Source: Pseudomonas gingeri
GTDB lineage: Bacteria > Pseudomonadota > Gammaproteobacteria > Pseudomonadales > Pseudomonadaceae
DNA: 64,000 nt
Direction: 5' to 3'
Assembly (NCBI RefSeq): GCF_013385425.1
Contig: NZ_JACAQA010000028.1
Span: forward strand, 62,001-126,000
The notes under the pieces were generated by a model. That model saw only the letters and a list, made by a program, of their open reading frames with translations. It searched no databases and was not told the origin of the DNA. Of the stretch, positions 39,923-48,379 are shown in pieces. The position numbers were made by a program, and so were the translations under genes. Each line of letters begins with the position of its first letter. The stretch's first letter is position 1.

Positions 39923-40906
39923 CTATTTAACCAGGCGCGTTTCCTTGGACGGCCGGTAGCCGAAATACGCGCTGTAGCATTTGCTGAAATGGCTCGGCGA
40001 GACAAACCCGCAAGCCACCAGCACATCGACCTGGGACAGCTCGGTGTGCTGCAGCAGCCGACGGGCCTCGGTGATACGCAGCTCCAGGTAATAGCGTTGC
40101 GGCGTGGTGCCCAATTGCTCCTTGAACAGGCGTTCGAGTTGCCGGCGGGAACGGCCGGCATAGGCCGCCAGTTGCTCCAGTTCCAGAGGTTCTTCGAGGT
40201 TGGCGTCCATCAGCTTGACCACCTCCCGCAGTGGTGCGCTCACGCACACATTCTCCGCCGGTTTGATACGCCGATAGCGCGACTCCTCGAACGCCAGTAT
40301 GTCCTCGATACCCTCGACCAGGGCTTTATCGTGCAAACCCTTGATCCAGTCCAACGCCATATGGAAAGCCCCCGAGGGGCTGGACGCGGTGAGCCGGTCG
40401 CGATCGATGACATAGGCCTCGCTGGTGACATGGGTCGCCTTGGAGATCTCCGCGAGCGCCGGCCGATGTTCGGGATGAATCGCACAACGATAACCATCAA
40501 GCAAACCCGCACTGCCCAGGAACCAGGCGCCATTCCATAACCCGGCCAGGCTGACACCCTGGTCTGACGCCGCTCTCAGCAGGCTGATGAGCTCATCGTC
40601 GACCTTCAGCTCGGTCCGGTAGCCACCGCAGATGACCAGCAGGTCGAGGCTTTGAATGGCCGCCGAATCGATACGGGCATCGGGGCGAATCACCAGGCCC
40701 AGGTCACTGATCACCTCCCCTTCATGCAGACCGAAGGTTCGCGAAGAGAACAACCCGGGACGCAGGAGGTTCGCCGTGACCAGCGTATCCAGGGCCTGGG
40801 TGAATGCCGGCAAGGAGAAATGCTCGAGCAACAAAAAGCCTGTCCAGGCCATTTGCGCGGGCGCACCGGGGTTTTCATTCAGATAGCGGAGGTTTTTCCC
40901 CTTCAT
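39923..40906 (-). CDS. GlxA-family AraC-type transcriptional regulator
   Basis: This is a regulator of about 327 residues. An N-terminal class I glutamine-amidotransferase-like domain spans GFLLLEHFSLPAFTQAL, DLLVICGGYRTEL and SLAGLWNGAWFLGSAGLL; in many family members the Cys of the nucleophile elbow is lost, and here the position reads W-N-G. An AraC DNA-binding domain follows (about 225-327, EPLELEQLAAYAGRSRRQLERLF, then QVDVLVACGFVSPSHFSKCY). The ATG at 40906 has GGAGG very close; a GTG at 40948 would add 14 residues. Relatives regulate amine, carnitine or arginine catabolism, but the target here is unknown. Confidence 0.85.
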   Translation of the reverse strand: MKGKNLRYLNENPGAPAQMAWTGFLLLEHFSLPAFTQALDTLVTANLLRPGLFSSRTFGLHEGEVISDLGLVIRPDARIDSAAIQSLDLLVICGGYRTELKVDDELISLLRAASDQGVSLAGLWNGAWFLGSAGLLDGYRCAIHPEHRPALAEISKATHVTSEAYVIDRDRLTASSPSGAFHMALDWIKGLHDKALVEGIEDILAFEESRYRRIKPAENVCVSAPLREVVKLMDANLEEPLELEQLAAYAGRSRRQLERLFKEQLGTTPQRYYLELRITEARRLLQHTELSQVDVLVACGFVSPSHFSKCYSAYFGYRPSKETRLVK

Positions 40907-41008
40907 GCCTCCACTGAATTGGCGTCGTTCGATCAAGGTCTGAATCACTCGGTGGTGTTAGCCACTCTCTTGTTGGGTGTATTGCTGAGTCGCTGATTGT
41001 AATCAGAC

Positions 41009-41923
41009 TCAGGCTCGCAAGGGCAGCGTCGCCGACAGTTCGTGCAGGTAGTCGACAAAAGCACGTAACGGCGCCGGCAAATGGCGCCGTCCAGGGTAAT
41101 ACAGGAACGGGCCGGAAAACGTCTGCCACCAAGGTTCCAGGATGGGTTCGAGCTCGCCGCTGTCCAGTTGCGGCCGCAGCAGGTCTTCAAACAGATGCAC
41201 CACCCCCAGGCCGGCGACCGCGGCACTGACCGTCAGATCCAAGGCTCCACTGGGCGTCACCAGCAGACGTTCGGGCGGATCAATCTCGATCTGCTCGCCA
41301 TCGCGCTCGAATTTCCAGGTGGGTTTGTTGCCGCCGGAGAACTGACAGCGCAGACAGGAATGGGTCAACAACTCGCGTGGATGGGCCGGTCGGCCATACA
41401 GGTCCAGATATCCGGGCGCCGCCGCCGTGACGAAGCGCTGCACCCTCGGACCGATGGGAATCGCGATCATGTCCTGCTCCAGCCTTTCGTCGTAACGGAT
41501 GCCGGCATCGCAGCCCACCGAAAGCACGTCGACAAATCCGTCTTCCACCACGACCTTGATGCGGATATCCGGATAACGTCCGAGAAATCCGGCAATGACC
41601 TCAGGCAGCACGATACGCGCGGCGCTGGTGGGCACATTGAGCCGCAGCGTACCGGAGGGCTTGTTGCGAAAGCCATTGAGCACATCCAATGACGCTTCCA
41701 TTTCAGAAAACAGTGGCTCCAGCCGGGTTAACAAGTGTTGCCCGGCTTCGGTCAAAGCCACGCTCCGCGTGGTGCGGTTGAGCAGACGCAAATCCAGCTG
41801 CGCCTCAAGACGCTGTACGGCTACGCTCAAGCTGGCGGCGGAAACGCCACCGCTGCGTGCCGCCTCACGAAAACCACCCGCCTGTGCGACAGCGACAAAA
41901 GCCGCCATATCGTTAAATTTCAT
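41009..41923 (-). CDS. LysR-family transcriptional regulator
   Basis: This 304-residue regulator begins with the LysR helix-turn-helix (MKFNDMAAFVAVAQAGGF, then SAASLSVAVQRLEAQL). The effector domain (from about residue 90) contains GTLRLNVPTSAARIVLPEV and VSAAVAGLGVVHLFEDLL. It is divergent from the aldo/keto reductase gene (144 bases between starts) and probably controls it. In the gap, CAATTG occurs twice and could be part of the binding region. Confidence 0.9.
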   Translation of the reverse strand: MKFNDMAAFVAVAQAGGFREAARSGGVSAASLSVAVQRLEAQLDLRLLNRTTRSVALTEAGQHLLTRLEPLFSEMEASLDVLNGFRNKPSGTLRLNVPTSAARIVLPEVIAGFLGRYPDIRIKVVVEDGFVDVLSVGCDAGIRYDERLEQDMIAIPIGPRVQRFVTAAAPGYLDLYGRPAHPRELLTHSCLRCQFSGGNKPTWKFERDGEQIEIDPPERLLVTPSGALDLTVSAAVAGLGVVHLFEDLLRPQLDSGELEPILEPWWQTFSGPFLYYPGRRHLPAPLRAFVDYLHELSATLPLRA

Positions 41924-42067
41924 GACAATTGTTCACTAATTTAAACAGCCCGTAAACTTTATGCCTGATTATCAAACAGCGCAATTGGAACTATATTCGG
42001 CCCATCGAACCCCGCCGCGGAACGCGCTGCGACTCGCATCGAAACAGACCGATAGAGGAAAACCCAT

Positions 42068-42943
42068 ATGAGCACTTCCGCCCTCCCTGCCCATTTCAGC
42101 TTCGCGGGTCGCAAGGTCCGGCGAATGGGCTATGGCGCCATGCAACTTGCCGGACCGCAGGTATTCGGGCCACCGAAGGATCGAGCTGCCTGTATCGCCG
42201 TATTGCGCGAAGCCATCGCCGCCGGCGTCGACCATATCGACACCTCCGACTTCTATGGTCCGCACATCACCAATCAGATCATTCACGAAGCGCTGCATCC
42301 GTATCCCGACAACCTGACCCTGGTCACCAAGATCGGCGCGCGCCGCAACGACAAGGGCGACTGGCTGGCCGCCCAGAGCCCGCAAGAGTTGCGTAGCGCC
42401 GTCGAAGACAATCTGCGCCATCTCGGCCTGGCCTCCCTGGACGTGGTCAACCTGCGCATCTTCGGCCATGGCCTTACCCAGGACAGCATCGGCCATCTGG
42501 TCGAGGTCACGGCGCAGCTCCAGCAAGAGGGGCTGCTCCGTCATATCGGGCTGAGCAACGTAACCGCCGAGCAGATAAAGGAAGCCCAGGCGATCGCCGA
42601 CATCGTCTGCGTGCAGAACCAGTACAACCTGGTCCACCGCGAGGACGATGGTTTGATCGACGACTTGGCGGCGCAGGGTATCGCCTATGTGCCGTTCTTC
42701 CCCCTGGGCGGGTTCACGCCCATCCAGTCAACGGCGCTGTCGGATATCGCGGCCCGCCTGCAAGCCCAGCCGATGCAAGTGGCGCTGGCCTGGTTGCTGC
42801 ACCGCTCGCCCAACATCCTGCTGATTCCGGGTACGTCCTCGGTCGCGCACCTGCGCGAAAACCTGAAGGCCGGGCAGTTGCAGCTCACGCCGGACACGCT
42901 GGCCGAACTGGATGCGATTGGCGATAAGCCGAAAGCAAGTTGA
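42068..42943 (+). CDS. Aldo/keto reductase-family oxidoreductase
   Basis: This is a 291-residue NADPH-dependent (beta/alpha)8 reductase for aldehydes or ketones. The catalytic Asp-Tyr pair appears in HIDTSDFYGPHITNQII, the Lys in LTLVTKIGARR, and the phosphate-binding end in ILLIPGTSSVAHLRENL. The start ATG follows AGAGGAAAA. It is divergent from a LysR gene and followed by a clear terminator. The substrate is unknown. Confidence 0.92.
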   Translation: MSTSALPAHFSFAGRKVRRMGYGAMQLAGPQVFGPPKDRAACIAVLREAIAAGVDHIDTSDFYGPHITNQIIHEALHPYPDNLTLVTKIGARRNDKGDWLAAQSPQELRSAVEDNLRHLGLASLDVVNLRIFGHGLTQDSIGHLVEVTAQLQQEGLLRHIGLSNVTAEQIKEAQAIADIVCVQNQYNLVHREDDGLIDDLAAQGIAYVPFFPLGGFTPIQSTALSDIAARLQAQPMQVALAWLLHRSPNILLIPGTSSVAHLRENLKAGQLQLTPDTLAELDAIGDKPKAS

Positions 42944-42972
42944 TACCAGGCTGATAAACTGTAGAAACGACA

Positions 42973-42998
42973 AGGCCCCGGATTCCGGGGCTTCTTCA
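42973..42998 (+). terminator. Rho-independent-type terminator after the aldo/keto reductase gene
   Basis: GCCCCGG (42975-42981) and CCGGGGC (42985-42991) form a 7-base stem with a 3-base loop, followed by TTCTTCATT. Confidence 0.7.
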
Positions 42999-43086
42999 TT
43001 GAAACCGCGACACCGTCCAATAATTGGTGCACCGTGTCCCCTACCCCACCAATGCATCACAGACCCACCTTTTATCTGGACGTCAC

Positions 43087-43326
43087 ATGACACCCAACGC
43101 AGAACATTACAACCCGTCCACCGAATATGCCGACAAGCTGATTTCGCGCATCGGACAAACCCCCTCCTGGATCGCAAAACGCATCGGCGTGACCGACAAG
43201 CGCATTCGTTACATCCTCGATGGCGAAAGGACCGTCAAGGGAGAAACCACTCCTATCCAGATGACGTACACTGAGCAGTTTGCCCTTGAGTGCCTGGCCG
43301 CTGAGGCTGCGGCCAAGAAGAAATAG
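43087..43326 (+). CDS. Small helix-turn-helix protein
   Basis: This 79-residue basic protein has a short helix-turn-helix, TPSWIAKRIGVTDKRIRYILDGE, reminiscent of phage Cro/CI-type folds. A C-terminal helix, TEQFALECLAAEAAAKKK, ends in a Lys run. No partner domain is present. The start at 43087 gives the shortest sensible protein; a longer frame to 43024 would begin in the preceding intergenic region. DNA binding is inferred from the motif; the target is unknown. Confidence 0.65.
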   Translation: MTPNAEHYNPSTEYADKLISRIGQTPSWIAKRIGVTDKRIRYILDGERTVKGETTPIQMTYTEQFALECLAAEAAAKKK

Positions 43327-43463
43327 AAGTTTATCCGGGCGATAAGTGTGCCTACGGCCTGTGGGCGGTTTGCCCGGGAGCGGACCCGATGAGCCATGAT
43401 TTTGTCATGTGTCCGTGATTACTATTGGTTGATAACCGCTCTTCCCATCTTGAAGGACTGCAC

Positions 43464-44855
43464 ATGTACACTCGCCCAGGTCTGCCTCTTGCCCGCTTTA
43501 TCGCTCTCGGATGCAGCTTGTTAGTGAGTGCTTGTGACGGTACTAACGGGAGTTTACCTGGCGCACAGTCAACCGCATCTGCTTCGCTCAAAACCCTCGA
43601 CGGTAAGCCACCCTTGATTATCGGGCATCGCGGCCTGCCGGGATTGTATCCGGAAGAAACCCGGGCCTCTTACGAGCATGCCGCCGATGCTGGCGCAGAT
43701 TCGCTCGAACTGGATCTGCACATGACCAAGGACTGCGTATTGGTGGCTCGACACAATCCCTGGTTGAGCGACAACACCAACATCAGCGAAGTCGCGAAGA
43801 CCAACGCCGAAGTTGCACACCGTAAACGCACCGTTCCAGGCGTATTGGTCAATGTCAAATATCCCGCCACGGCAGAAAATGGTCCGGCACAGTACCTGAG
43901 TGACTTGACCAACCCCAACGATCCGAAATCAGTATTGAAATCACTGGTCGTTGATGGCGAAGACCACACCAACGACTGGTCAATCAGCGATTTCACCATG
44001 GCCGAACTCAGGCAATGGATAGGCGGTACCACTTACGATGCCCGCGACCAGCGCCCAACCGAACTGAACGGCAAGTTGCCGATCCTGAGTTTTCAGGACG
44101 TGATCGACATTGCAAAAGCCAAAAGCGCAGCGACAGGTCGCGTCATTACGGTCTATCCAGAAAGCAAGAATCCGATCTGGAACAATGCCCAAGCCATTGC
44201 CAATGGTTGCGGCGTACCGGGCAGTCATCCGTTTGAGAAGGCGTTCCTCAAAACCCTCAACGACAACGACCTCAATCGCAAGGAAGCCCCGGTCTTTGTG
44301 CAAAGCTTTGATCCGGGCAGCTTGAAATACCTGCGCTCTATCGGCCTGAAATCCAGAGCCGTTCAGTTGGTCGATGGAAACGGAATAAACTTCCAGACGG
44401 GCGAAACCATTTTCATCACTGACAAACCCAATACGTTCGTCAGCGGCCGCCCCTATAGCTGGACCGTAGCAGGTGATCCACGCTCCTTCGGTGCGATGCT
44501 GACGCCGGCAGGATTGGCCGAGGTCAAGACCTACGCCGACGGCATCGGTCCGTGGAAGCCACAGGCAATGTCGCTCACCGTTGCTGCCGCTCAAGATTCG
44601 TCATCCAACCCCAGCTTGGACAAGGTCGACACCCTCAAGCCAACCCGCCTGATCAGCGACGCCCACAAGGCCAATCTGTTCGTTCATATATTCACCTTCC
44701 GCAACGAGGCGAAATACCTGGCAGGTGTCTATAAGGGGGATCCAGCGGCAGAATACCTGGCCTTTTTCCGAGCCGGTGTTGACGGTGTATTTACCGATTT
44801 CACGCCTAACGCAGTTGCTGCCCGCACTATCTATCTTAAAGAAGTAGCGCGTTAA
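43464..44855 (+). CDS. glpQ: Glycerophosphodiester phosphodiesterase, lipoprotein form
   Basis: This 463-residue enzyme hydrolyses glycerophosphodiesters (phospholipid head groups) to glycerol-3-phosphate and alcohols. It is exported as a lipoprotein: the lipobox is LVSAC with Cys near residue 25. The GDPD catalytic segments are IIGHRGLPGLYPEETRASY (His-Arg plus Glu), SLELDLHMTKDCVLVARH and a C-terminal DGVFTDFTPNAV. The ATG at 43464 follows GAAGGA. It is larger than E. coli GlpQ (about 358), with an insert before ITVYPESKNP. It is monocistronic and followed by a terminator. Confidence 0.9.
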   Translation: MYTRPGLPLARFIALGCSLLVSACDGTNGSLPGAQSTASASLKTLDGKPPLIIGHRGLPGLYPEETRASYEHAADAGADSLELDLHMTKDCVLVARHNPWLSDNTNISEVAKTNAEVAHRKRTVPGVLVNVKYPATAENGPAQYLSDLTNPNDPKSVLKSLVVDGEDHTNDWSISDFTMAELRQWIGGTTYDARDQRPTELNGKLPILSFQDVIDIAKAKSAATGRVITVYPESKNPIWNNAQAIANGCGVPGSHPFEKAFLKTLNDNDLNRKEAPVFVQSFDPGSLKYLRSIGLKSRAVQLVDGNGINFQTGETIFITDKPNTFVSGRPYSWTVAGDPRSFGAMLTPAGLAEVKTYADGIGPWKPQAMSLTVAAAQDSSSNPSLDKVDTLKPTRLISDAHKANLFVHIFTFRNEAKYLAGVYKGDPAAEYLAFFRAGVDGVFTDFTPNAVAARTIYLKEVAR

Positions 44856-44882
44856 ACGACGCAATCCATACCCTGCTGATGG

Positions 44883-44902
44883 GGGGCTCATCCTTGAGCC
44901 CC
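44883..44902 (+). terminator. Terminator-like hairpin after glpQ
   Basis: GGGGCTCA (44883-44890) and TGAGCCCC (44895-44902) form an 8-base stem with loop TCCT, followed by TTC. Confidence 0.65.
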
Positions 44903-44988
44903 TTCAAGCCGCAACACTGAGAAGCCGGGGTCAAGACCACAGGTCGTTTCCAGCGCTATCCAGACCACTTCATTGCATGACTGCAGAC

Positions 44989-45540
44989 TCAGGAATGAAA
45001 ACGTTTGGGTATCATCCGTACCATCGTGTTATCGCCGACCCAATAATGGTGGAAAAGTCCTGCGCAGGCGTGTAATCCGATCAGCCAGTACCCCGCATTC
45101 CCAACCCACTCATGCCAACTTTTGAATTGCTTTGCCATATCAGGATCGAGCGCTATTGGCGAGGGGAGCATAAAGTCAAAGTACGGGATCGGCTTGCCAG
45201 CAGCACTGAGCATCAACCAGGCCAGTAGTGGGGTAGCGATCATCAGCCCATACAGTGCCAGATGAGTGATGTGGGCTAACAGCGTTTGCCAGGCAGGTGG
45301 CTTGGGCAAGATCGGCGGACTTGCTTTCAAGCGTCCTAACAGGCGCACCCATACCAAGGCGAAAATGGCCATGCCAAACACTGCATGGGTACCGAGAAAG
45401 AAACCGCGCAAGGCATCACCACGAGGAATCAACCCCTTGATTTCGATACTGGCATAAACACCGACAAAGAGCGCCAGCATTAGCCAATGCAAAATTATCG
45501 ATATTTTTGCGTAACGTTGGACGACTGTTTCGTGGGGCAT
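44989..45540 (-). CDS. Cytochrome b561-family membrane protein
   Basis: This 183-residue, four-helix inner-membrane di-haem b cytochrome (YceI/CybB-like) passes electrons between quinone and periplasmic or superoxide acceptors. Haem-ligand histidines are visible in ISIILHWLMLALFVG, LGTHAVFGMAIFALVW, LLAHITHLALYG and LIGLHACAGLFHHYW. The start at 45540 has AGGTATG upstream. It is monocistronic and lies near, but opposite to, the two-component system; a functional link is not shown. Confidence 0.9.
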   Translation of the reverse strand: MPHETVVQRYAKISIILHWLMLALFVGVYASIEIKGLIPRGDALRGFFLGTHAVFGMAIFALVWVRLLGRLKASPPILPKPPAWQTLLAHITHLALYGLMIATPLLAWLMLSAAGKPIPYFDFMLPSPIALDPDMAKQFKSWHEWVGNAGYWLIGLHACAGLFHHYWVGDNTMVRMIPKRFHS

Positions 45541-45686
45541 GACATACCTCTTTGCTTTATTGGCACATGGGTGATTTGTTCAAACCACCCCGCTCACATG
45601 AATGACGCTTGTCTACCGACTCAAAATCAGAAAAGCAGCGCCATCCTCAAACTTGAGTGCTGGCGCTTGAAGCCAAATGGCGGCGC

Positions 45687-47030
45687 TCAACCGGACAGCG
45701 TCGGCGCGAGATGAAATTGGATGGCAACTTCGAAACCATCTGTCCTGCCCGGCGCAGGTGAGGCTAGCGTCATGCTTGCCTTGACCCCATGGACAATGGT
45801 CTTTGCGATCGCCAGGCCCAGCCCCGAACCACTGCTCTCGCTACTGCCCCTGACAAAGCGCTCGGTCAGGCGCTGCAACACCGGCTCCGGCACCGCAACC
45901 CCAGCGTTGACCACCCGCAGTAGCCCCTGGTTGGTGAGACTGACCTCGACCGGCTGATCCGTAGCGCCGTATTTCAACGCGTTCTCGATCAGGTTGCGCA
46001 ACAGGATGCCGAAGGCGTCCGGATCGATTGCCGCACAAACACTGGCCCGCGCCGGAAGTTGCAAGTTGATCCGCCGACCGCTGTTCTGGTTCCACTCATC
46101 AACCACATGGGCCAGCAAGGGAATCAGGTCCTGGGGTGTTTCGGACAGTAGCCCGCCCCCTTCGGCCTTGGCCAGTTGCATAAGCTTTTCCGAGAGCCGG
46201 ACCAACTCCCGCAAGGAGCTTTCGATCTTGGTCGCACGCACGCGCAACGGCCCCTCGGGAGCTTCGTGGCGCAGTCGCTGGGTCTGCGCCAGGGTCGCGG
46301 CCAGCGGTGTACGCAGTTCATGGGCACTGTTGGCGGTGAAGCTGCGCTCCGTCTCCAACGCCTTGCGCAAGCGTTCCAGCAGGTGATTGACCGCCTCGGC
46401 CAGCGGATCGATTTCAGCCGGCAGGCGCGCCACCTTGATCGGCGACAGATCACCGACGCCACGAACCTCGACGGCCCGGCGATAGGCCAATACGCTGCGC
46501 AGGCTGATCCGCACCAACAGCCAGGTACCCAGCAGACTGATGGGAATCAGCGCCAGCAACGGCAACAACAAGGCAAACAGCGCTTCGCGCGCGGCTTCAC
46601 GACGATGGCTCAGGGGCTCGGCAATCTCGATGAACACCGCTCCATGCCGCGCACTGGCGCCGTACAGGCGGTACTTTTCAGTGGTGGAAAAGCCTTCGCT
46701 CGGCGGTTTGCTGAAGATCTCCGGGCTGGCGTCATGGGACTGCATGAGGATTACACCCTCGGCATCGCGCACCCGATAAGCCAGATATTCCTTGTGCATT
46801 CTCAAGGTGGGCACGTGTTGTGCCTCGGGCGCCCGGTCACGACTGCCGATCTCCAGCACCGCCAACGGCAGGATGCGTTGCGCGGTTTCTTCCAACGCAC
46901 TGTCGAACGCTTCGTTCAGCTCATGCTGCACCACCAGCCAGGCGCCGACAGTGCCCCCCAACCACAGCAAGGTCAGGCCCAGGGTCAGGCCCAGGCCCAG
47001 GCGTTTCTGCAGGCTTGCGGACGGCTTCAT
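45687..47030 (-). CDS. Two-component sensor histidine kinase (QseC/PmrB-type)
   Basis: This is a 447-residue inner-membrane sensor. TM1 covers about 12-34, a periplasmic sensor loop 36-150, and TM2 152-176, then HAMP (about 177-230). The dimerisation H-box SFTANSAHELRTPLAAT has His237. The ATPase domain has LRNLIENALKYG (N-box) and ESSGSGLGLAIAKTIV (G2). Its ATG overlaps the stop of the response-regulator gene (ATGA), so the two are coupled. The pair faces the DUF2271/PepSY-reductase/ApbE operon across a 198-base gap and probably controls it. Confidence 0.92.
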   Translation of the reverse strand: MKPSASLQKRLGLGLTLGLTLLWLGGTVGAWLVVQHELNEAFDSALEETAQRILPLAVLEIGSRDRAPEAQHVPTLRMHKEYLAYRVRDAEGVILMQSHDASPEIFSKPPSEGFSTTEKYRLYGASARHGAVFIEIAEPLSHRREAAREALFALLLPLLALIPISLLGTWLLVRISLRSVLAYRRAVEVRGVGDLSPIKVARLPAEIDPLAEAVNHLLERLRKALETERSFTANSAHELRTPLAATLAQTQRLRHEAPEGPLRVRATKIESSLRELVRLSEKLMQLAKAEGGGLLSETPQDLIPLLAHVVDEWNQNSGRRINLQLPARASVCAAIDPDAFGILLRNLIENALKYGATDQPVEVSLTNQGLLRVVNAGVAVPEPVLQRLTERFVRGSSESSGSGLGLAIAKTIVHGVKASMTLASPAPGRTDGFEVAIQFHLAPTLSG

Positions 47031-47686
47031 TCGCAGATCAACCGGTAACCCATGCCACGCACGGTTTCAATCATCTCCCGGCCGAGCTTTTTACGCAGGC
47101 GGCTGATATAAACCTCGATGGTATTGCTCTCGATTTCGGCGCCAAAGGCATACAGCCGCTCCTCAAGCTGTGACTTGGACAGCAGCGCCGTGGGACGTTG
47201 GACAAACGCCTCGAACAGCGCCCACTCACGGGCCGTGAGGTCCACGATCAGGCCGCCGCGCTGCACCGTGCGGGCACTCATATCGACCTGCAGATCGCCG
47301 AGTCTGATCTGCGGGTTGGGATTGCCGCTGTACCGTCGGGCCACGGCGGCAACCCGGGCCGAGAGTTCAAACAGATCGAACGGCTTGACCAGATAGTCGT
47401 CGGCACCGGCATTGAGGCCGGCTATACGTTCGGATATCTGGTCCTGGGCGGTCAGGATGATCACCGGTGTCACATCCCCCGCCGTGCGCTGCTGACGCAG
47501 GAAGTCCAGCCCGCGACCGTCCGGCAGCATCAGGTCGAGCAGGATCAGGTCGTAAGGCGTGGTGCGCACGCTACTGCGTGCATGGTCCAGGCACTGCACC
47601 CAATCCACGGCGTGGCCGTCGTCGGCGATCTGCTCGCGTACGGCATCCCCCAGTCCTACGGCGTCCTCGACCAGCAAAACCCGCAT
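47027..47686 (-). CDS. OmpR-family response regulator
   Basis: This is a 219-residue regulator. The receiver domain has Asp51 in LILLDLMLPDG and Lys101 in ADDYLVKPF. An OmpR-type winged helix follows (about 125-219), with DLTAREWALFEAFVQRP and SNTIEVYISRLRKKL, ending IETVRGMGYRLIC. The ATG at 47686 follows GAGAGGTG. It is the first gene of the two-gene regulatory unit and divergent from the DUF2271 gene. Close relatives include QseB/PmrA-type regulators. Confidence 0.93.
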   Translation of the reverse strand: MRVLLVEDAVGLGDAVREQIADDGHAVDWVQCLDHARSSVRTTPYDLILLDLMLPDGRGLDFLRQQRTAGDVTPVIILTAQDQISERIAGLNAGADDYLVKPFDLFELSARVAAVARRYSGNPNPQIRLGDLQVDMSARTVQRGGLIVDLTAREWALFEAFVQRPTALLSKSQLEERLYAFGAEIESNTIEVYISRLRKKLGREMIETVRGMGYRLICE

Positions 47687-47883
47687 GCGGCACCTCTCGT
47701 GATGGTTGTCGTGGCACACCTTAAACGCCTTTGCTGACGTGAACCTGAAGATTCAGGTGATTGTCAGGAATGCGCTCCAGGGTATGCCACGCAGACCTCC
47801 TCCGGCAGCTGTTTCCAAGGGTTCAGGTTGCTGTCAGCCGGCAGGTCCAGACTCTTGCCACACCGTTCAAACAGGATACCGTC

Positions 47884-48354
47884 ATGAAGACCCTCATCGC
47901 CGCAACCTGCCTCGTCGGCGCCCTCGCCCTGCCGGAGTTGGCACAGGCCCGTGAAGTGACCCTGACCACCCAGCTCAAGGACTACAGCGGTAGCGACGCC
48001 TATCTGGCGATCTACCTCACCGACGGCAACGGCCAGTACCAGAAAACCCTCTGGGTCGCCGGCCGCAAGGCCAAGTATTACCGGCATCTGAGCGACTGGG
48101 CGCGGGGGAGCGGCCAAAGACCCGCCGAATTTGATGGGATCAGCGGCGCCAGCGTCGGCAGCGGCGACACCCTCAAGGTCAGCGTCGAGCTGGCGGACAC
48201 GTTGATCGATGCCGGGTTCCAGATCCGTATCGACAGCGCCGTGGAGAACCAACGCGAAGGCCGTGCCGACGTCAGCGTGCCCCTGACCGCCAAAGGGGCG
48301 GGCAAGACAACCCTCGGTAATACCTACGTCAAGTCCTTTACCTACGACCTGTAA
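47884..48354 (+). CDS. DUF2271 periplasmic protein with candidate flavinylation motif
   Basis: This 156-residue exported protein has a signal peptide of about 22 residues (ending LAQAR). The mature beta-rich domain matches DUF2271: TTQLKDYSGSDAYLAIYLTD, KTLWVAGRKAKYYRHLSDW and GNTYVKSFTYDL. Residues 84-90 read DGISGAS, which fits the Dxx(S/T)GA(T/S) motif that ApbE enzymes modify by attaching FMN to the last Ser/Thr. ApbE is encoded two genes downstream. The protein is therefore a candidate periplasmic flavin electron carrier; modification is inferred. The ATG at 47884 has AGGA about 8 bases upstream. Confidence 0.85.
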   Translation: MKTLIAATCLVGALALPELAQAREVTLTTQLKDYSGSDAYLAIYLTDGNGQYQKTLWVAGRKAKYYRHLSDWARGSGQRPAEFDGISGASVGSGDTLKVSVELADTLIDAGFQIRIDSAVENQREGRADVSVPLTAKGAGKTTLGNTYVKSFTYDL

Positions 48355-48379
48355 CACCTGCTGTTTCCGGAGGCTGAAC

